From VRUE01 sp047519745 (GTDB lineage: Bacteria > Actinomycetota > Thermoleophilia > Solirubrobacterales > 70-9): DNA of 10,427 nt. The notes beneath the pieces are model-generated. The model ran no database searches. It saw only the letters and a list, made by a program, of their open reading frames with translations, and was not told where the DNA came from. A program made the position numbers and the translations under genes. Location: the NCBI GenBank assembly GCA_047519745.1, contig JAPVSJ010000012.1, positions 1 through 10,427 of the forward strand, given 5' to 3'. Position 1 is the first letter of the stretch. Every line of letters starts with the position of its first letter. Positions 6,171 to 10,427 of this stretch are shown here, one piece after another.

Positions 6171-6296
6171 GACGGTGTTGGCGTGGGGATAGAAGTAGAG
6201 GACGACGACCCGGCCGCGCAGGCTCGAAAGGCTCAGCTCCCTGCCGTCCTGATCGGGCAGGGTGAAGTCGGGGGCCGGGTCGCCTGCTTCGAGCAC
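6165..6296 (-). pseudogene. Truncated 5' end of a second bcp peroxiredoxin gene
   Basis: From GTG at 6296, eight bases after the stop of the acidic-protein gene, 43 residues align without gaps to the N-terminus of the intact BCP at 4460-4939: LEAGDPAPDF, LPDQDG, ELSLSSL, VVLYFYP and then HANTVG. By hand count 33 of 43 residues are identical. A stop codon stands exactly where the peroxidatic cysteine C44 should be, and the roughly 115 remaining residues are absent. The break coincides with the edge of the DUF3800 unit. The stub cannot encode an active peroxiredoxin. It was probably the last gene of the minus-strand operon starting at 7104. Divergence from intact bcp shows it is not a very recent copy. 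Confidence 0.85.
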
Positions 6297-6303
6297 GCCG
6301 GGG

Positions 6304-6639
6304 TCAGTCCTCGCGGCCGGGGTCCTGGCCGTCCTCGTCCTCGTCGAGCTCCTCGTCACCCTGTTCGAGCGCCGTCTCGGAGACCGAGCCGGTCGAGCCG
6401 GGGTGGTAGTGGGTCTGGAAGGCCTCCAGGGCGCGGTCGCGGCGGTCTTCGTCGACCGGCACCTCGTCGGAGATCCGCACCCAGTCGGCGCCCTCGTAAT
6501 CCTCGAGATTGAAGATGTCCTGGCCGAGTGAGGTCGAGTCGTCGACCACGACCAGCACCTCGGTCTGCGGGTTGAAATAGGTCCCGGGCTGGTTGAGCAG
6601 CTCCTCGACCTCGTAGAGGTTGTCGCGGTCGGCGGCCAT
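6304..6639 (-). CDS. Small hypothetical protein with an acidic C-terminal tail
   Basis: The 111-aa soluble protein is not one I recognise. Residues about 1-70 look folded: LYEVEELLNQPGTYFNPQTEVLVVVDDS, then IFNLEDYEGADWVRISDEVPVDEDRRDRALEAF. The tail from about residue 80 is rich in Glu and Asp (GDEELDEDEDGQDPGRED) and probably disordered. There is no signal peptide or membrane segment. The start is supported by AGGA about 10 bases upstream, which overlaps the stop codon of the preceding gene (TAGGA), a translational-coupling arrangement. It sits 12 bases after the membrane-protein gene and 7 before the bcp stub, so the three form one minus-strand operon. Confidence 0.75.
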   Translation of the reverse strand: MAADRDNLYEVEELLNQPGTYFNPQTEVLVVVDDSTSLGQDIFNLEDYEGADWVRISDEVPVDEDRRDRALEAFQTHYHPGSTGSVSETALEQGDEELDEDEDGQDPGRED

Positions 6640-6651
6640 CGCTCCCCGATC

Positions 6652-7104
6652 CTACAAATCCGCGAGCTGGCGTTCCATCTCGGTCTCGACGTCGAGCGGC
6701 GCCTCGCCGCGGCGCATGCGCCGTTCGTTGCGGGCGACGACCAGCTGGCGCACCTCGGCGCGCAGCTTCTCGTCGATCGCCGGGCCCGCGGCGCCGGGGG
6801 ATTCGAGCAGCCGCGCCACCTCGGCCTCGACGTCGAGCGGCGCTTCGCCGCGCTGCCGGCGCCGGTAGGACTTCGCCTCGAGCATCTGCCGCGCCTCTGC
6901 CTCCTGCAGCCTGCGATCGACGGGCGGCTCGGGCTGGGCGAGGCGGCTCGGCGGCGGCATCTCCTGCTCGATCGCGAACGGCCCCTTGCCGACGCTCTCC
7001 CAGAGCGGCCCGCTGCGGGCGAAGGCGACCAGCGCGATCGGCAGGGCGATCAAGGCGATCAGGGTCAGCACGTAGCCGGCCTGGATGTCGATCAGCGCCT
7101 CCAT
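6652..7104 (-). CDS. Single-pass membrane protein with duplicated RGEAPLDVE motif
   Basis: The start is taken at ATG 7104, giving 150 aa. The open frame continues far upstream, but that part is only the antisense of the acyl-CoA dehydrogenase gene. GGGGGA upstream of 7104 is a possible ribosome-binding site. Residues about 10-29 (YVLTLIALIALPIALVAFA) form one membrane helix. A charged tail follows, presumably cytoplasmic. It holds two copies of one module: RRRQRGEAPLDVEAEVARLL and, 47 residues later, ERRMRRGEAPLDVETEMERQL, each predicted helical. The module superficially resembles SHOCT-like C-terminal motifs, but I do not claim membership. The function is unknown. It is the first gene of the minus-strand operon and divergent from acyl-CoA dehydrogenase across about 105 bases. 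Confidence 0.75.
   Translation of the reverse strand: MEALIDIQAGYVLTLIALIALPIALVAFARSGPLWESVGKGPFAIEQEMPPPSRLAQPEPPVDRRLQEAEARQMLEAKSYRRRQRGEAPLDVEAEVARLLESPGAAGPAIDEKLRAEVRQLVVARNERRMRRGEAPLDVETEMERQLADL
6685..6852 (-). repeat. In-gene direct repeat encoding the RGEAPLDVE module
   Basis: A stretch of about 27 bases at 6685-6711 recurs at 6826-6852 with one mismatch, offset by 141 bases (47 codons), inside the membrane-protein gene. High identity at the DNA level suggests a fairly recent tandem duplication or strong codon constraint. Confidence 0.7.
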
Positions 7105-7156
7105 AACCTCGTCCCCCAGCCTAGATGGTTGGCCATCCGCTACCCTTTGCAGCTGG

Positions 7157-7172
7157 TTGACTGACCAGTCAA
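7157..7172. promoter_or_regulatory. TetR-like operator in the acyl-CoA dehydrogenase leader
   Basis: TTGACTGACCAGTCAA is a perfect inverted repeat (TTGACTG-AC-CAGTCAA). TGACTGACCAGTCA-type palindromes are typical of TetR-family regulators of fatty-acid and acyl-CoA metabolism. It lies 37 bases before the GTG start, within the divergent intergenic region, so it could control the dehydrogenase and possibly the membrane-protein operon. A TACCCT at 7141-7146 could be a -10 box, placing the operator just after the transcription start. No regulator gene is in the window. Confidence 0.65.
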
Positions 7173-7193
7173 TCGGCCCTCTCCCACCGAGAT

Positions 7194-7200
7194 AAAGGAG
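7194..7200 (+). promoter_or_regulatory. Strong ribosome-binding site deciding the GTG start
   Basis: AAAGGAG lies nine bases before GTG at 7210. This is the clearest Shine-Dalgarno sequence in the window, and it fixes the dehydrogenase start at a GTG codon. Confidence 0.8.
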
Positions 7201-7209
7201 CACGCTGCA

Positions 7210-8442
7210 GTGGTTGACTTCACCCTGACCGACGAGCAGAAAGACCTGCGCGAGCTGGCGCACAACTTCGCGGAGAAAGAGATCCGCAAGGTCGCCTGGG
7301 AGTACGACAAGGACGGCACCTGGCCCCAGGAGATCATCGACAAGGCCTGGGAGGTCGGGTTGATGAACACCCACATCCCCGAGGCCTACGGCGGCCCCGG
7401 CCTCGACTACCTCTCCGGCTGCCTGATCGAGGAAGAGCTCGGCTGGGGTTGCTCCGGTATCGCCACCTCGCTGATGGCCAACGGCCTCGCCTCGGCCCCG
7501 GTCACCCTCGGCGGCTCCGAGGAGACGAAGAAGAAGTACCTCGGCATGCTGACCGAAAGCAACAAGCTCGCCTCCTTCTGCCTGACCGAGCCCGACGCCG
7601 GCTCCGACGTCTCCGGGATGAAGACCCGCGCCGTCAAGAAGGGCGACAAGTACGTCATCAGCGGCTCCAAGTGCTTCATCACCAACGGCAGCTACGCCGA
7701 CTGGTTCACGGTCTACGCCAAGACCGACCCGGAGGCCGGCCACCGCGGCATCAGCGCCTTCGTCGTCGACGCCAACCTCCCCGGGGTCAGCGTCGACAAG
7801 AAGGAGGACAAGATGGGCCAGCGGGCCTCCAACACCGCGACCATCTCCTTCGACGAAGTCGAGATCCCCGCCGAGAACCTGATCGGCGAGGAGAACAAGG
7901 GCTTCAAACTGGCGATGATGACCCTCGACCGCACCCGCCCGGGGGTCTCGGCGATGGCCGTCGGCATCGGCCGCGCCGCTCTCGAGTACGCCGTCGACTA
8001 CTCCAAAGAACGGGTTCAATTCGGCGTGCCGATCGCGATGCACCAGGCGATCCAGTTCATGATCGCCGACATGGCGACCAAGGTCGAGGCGGCCCGCCTG
8101 CTGGTCTGGAACTCGGCGGTGCTGCTCGACCAGGGGCAGCGCAACAGCCGCGTCTCCTCGATGGCCAAGCGCTTCGCCGCCGACTCGGCGATGGAGATCA
8201 CCGTCGACGCCGTGCAGGTCTACGGCGGCTACGGCTTCATCAAGGAGTACCCGGTGGAGAAACTGATGCGCGACGCGAAGATCATGCAGCTCTACGAGGG
8301 GACCAGCCAGATCCAGCGCCTGGTCATCGCCAAAGAAGTGCTGCTGCCGCGCCCGGTCGACGAGCCCACCCCGGAGGCGGAGGCCAAGAAGGCCGACGCC
8401 GCCCGCGACAGCCAGTCCGAGCAGGCCGCAGCGACCGTCTAG
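7210..8442 (+). CDS. Acyl-CoA dehydrogenase, medium-chain (MCAD)-like
   Basis: The 410-aa flavoenzyme catalyses the FAD-dependent alpha,beta-dehydrogenation that begins each beta-oxidation cycle, passing electrons to ETF. The N-terminal helical domain (1-120) starts DFTLTDEQKDLRELAHNFAEKEI. The middle beta domain holds FCLTEPDAGSDVSGMKT and CFITNG (FAD and substrate contacts). The C-terminal helical domain has TRPGVSAMAVGIGRAALEYAVDYSKERVQFG, DAVQVYGGYGFIKEYPVEKLMRDAKI and LYEGTSQIQRLVIA. E363 in LYEGTSQIQ is at the position of the catalytic base of MCAD (human Glu376). Similarity to MCAD is strong throughout (for example EEELGWGCSGI, YPVEKLMRDAKI), but chain-length preference cannot be read from sequence. 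The last 40 or so residues are an unusual Ala/Glu/Lys-rich low-complexity extension. Regulation is probably through the operator at 7157-7172. Confidence 0.95.
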   Translation: MVDFTLTDEQKDLRELAHNFAEKEIRKVAWEYDKDGTWPQEIIDKAWEVGLMNTHIPEAYGGPGLDYLSGCLIEEELGWGCSGIATSLMANGLASAPVTLGGSEETKKKYLGMLTESNKLASFCLTEPDAGSDVSGMKTRAVKKGDKYVISGSKCFITNGSYADWFTVYAKTDPEAGHRGISAFVVDANLPGVSVDKKEDKMGQRASNTATISFDEVEIPAENLIGEENKGFKLAMMTLDRTRPGVSAMAVGIGRAALEYAVDYSKERVQFGVPIAMHQAIQFMIADMATKVEAARLLVWNSAVLLDQGQRNSRVSSMAKRFAADSAMEITVDAVQVYGGYGFIKEYPVEKLMRDAKIMQLYEGTSQIQRLVIAKEVLLPRPVDEPTPEAEAKKADAARDSQSEQAAATV

Positions 8443-8451
8443 CCACGGCGA

Positions 8452-8491
8452 TTGCAGGGTTGTCCCCACAGGCGTGAGGACAACCCTGCAA
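8452..8491. terminator. Strong bidirectional hairpin between convergent genes
   Basis: TTGCAGGGTTGTCC (8452-8465) and GGACAACCCTGCAA (8478-8491) are perfect 14-base complements. Inside, CAC (8467-8469) can pair with GTG (8474-8476) after one mismatch, leaving a 4-base loop. It fills the 64-base gap between the dehydrogenase stop (8442) and the typA stop (8507). No T-run follows on either strand, so it is a U-less terminator, as often seen in actinobacteria, or an intergenic palindromic repeat. Confidence 0.7.
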
Positions 8492-8506
8492 CATGCAGCG
8501 CGAGGG

Positions 8507-10348
<1,842 letters not shown>

Positions 10349-10368
10349 TCCCGTGTCCTCGGTCGCTC

Positions 10369-10383
10369 ATGTGCAGAGCACAT
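10369..10383. repeat. Short inverted repeat upstream of typA
   Basis: ATGTGC-AGA-GCACAT is a perfect 6-bp inverted repeat with a 3-base centre, 21 bases upstream of the typA start. It could be an operator or a small leader hairpin. Nothing else is recognisable between 10349 and the window end. Confidence 0.3.
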
Positions 10384-10427
10384 TTCGCTCCCTGCGTCCT
10401 TGGACTGCTCGGCCATGAACCGCCGAC

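Noticed and set aside
7105..8469. Upstream part of a 605-aa minus-strand open frame covering acyl-CoA dehydrogenase
   Set aside because: It is antisense to the dehydrogenase and has no family features. Only the part below ATG 7104 encodes a credible protein.

Overview
The window comes from a GC-rich bacterial chromosome. The strong G/C third-position bias, frequent GTG starts, apparently leaderless starts with TANNNT -10 boxes, and the protein flavour (a BCP-type peroxiredoxin, a lone PilT-like ATPase and an uncharacterised actinobacterial-looking membrane protein) suggest an actinobacterium, perhaps Thermoleophilia/Solirubrobacterales. The phylum is a moderate inference and the order only a guess.

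Layout. Positions 49-1539 (-) hold a decayed multi-pass membrane protein gene with two compensating frameshifts and apparently missing termini. Head-to-head with it is a class I SAM-dependent methyltransferase (1569-2357 +), followed 41 bases later by a PilT-type retraction ATPase (2399-3505 +). Converging on pilT is a two-gene minus-strand run: an intact bcp peroxiredoxin (4460-4939) and a GNAT-like acetyltransferase (3526-4419). Positions 4951-6170 look like an inserted unit. It contains a non-coding leader with three tandem stem-loops and a possible pseudoknot (5144-5225), then a DUF3800 gene (5245-6168 +). The unit is bounded by two copies of the palindrome GGCTAGCC. On its far side lies the 5' end of a second bcp copy (6165-6296 -), which stops exactly where the catalytic cysteine codon should be. 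Upstream of that stub in the same minus-strand operon are an acidic 111-aa protein (6304-6639) and a single-pass membrane protein with a duplicated RGEAPLDVE motif (6652-7104). Divergent from these is a medium-chain-like acyl-CoA dehydrogenase (7210-8442 +) with a perfect TetR-like operator in its leader. A 14-bp perfect hairpin separates it from convergent typA/bipA (8507-10348 -).

How it fits together. Most of the window is housekeeping: beta-oxidation, peroxide defence, a ribosome-associated GTPase, and pilus retraction. The exceptional part is the DUF3800/structured-RNA unit. As I recall, DUF3800 proteins have a predicted RNase H-like fold of unknown function, and several conserved RNA families have been reported upstream of DUF3800 genes. 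Here the RNA, the gene, the flanking 8-bp repeat and the broken bcp stub together suggest a compact protein-plus-RNA unit that arrived by insertion. Whether it works as a toxin-antitoxin or defence module, an RNA-partnered mobile element, or something else cannot be decided from this sequence.
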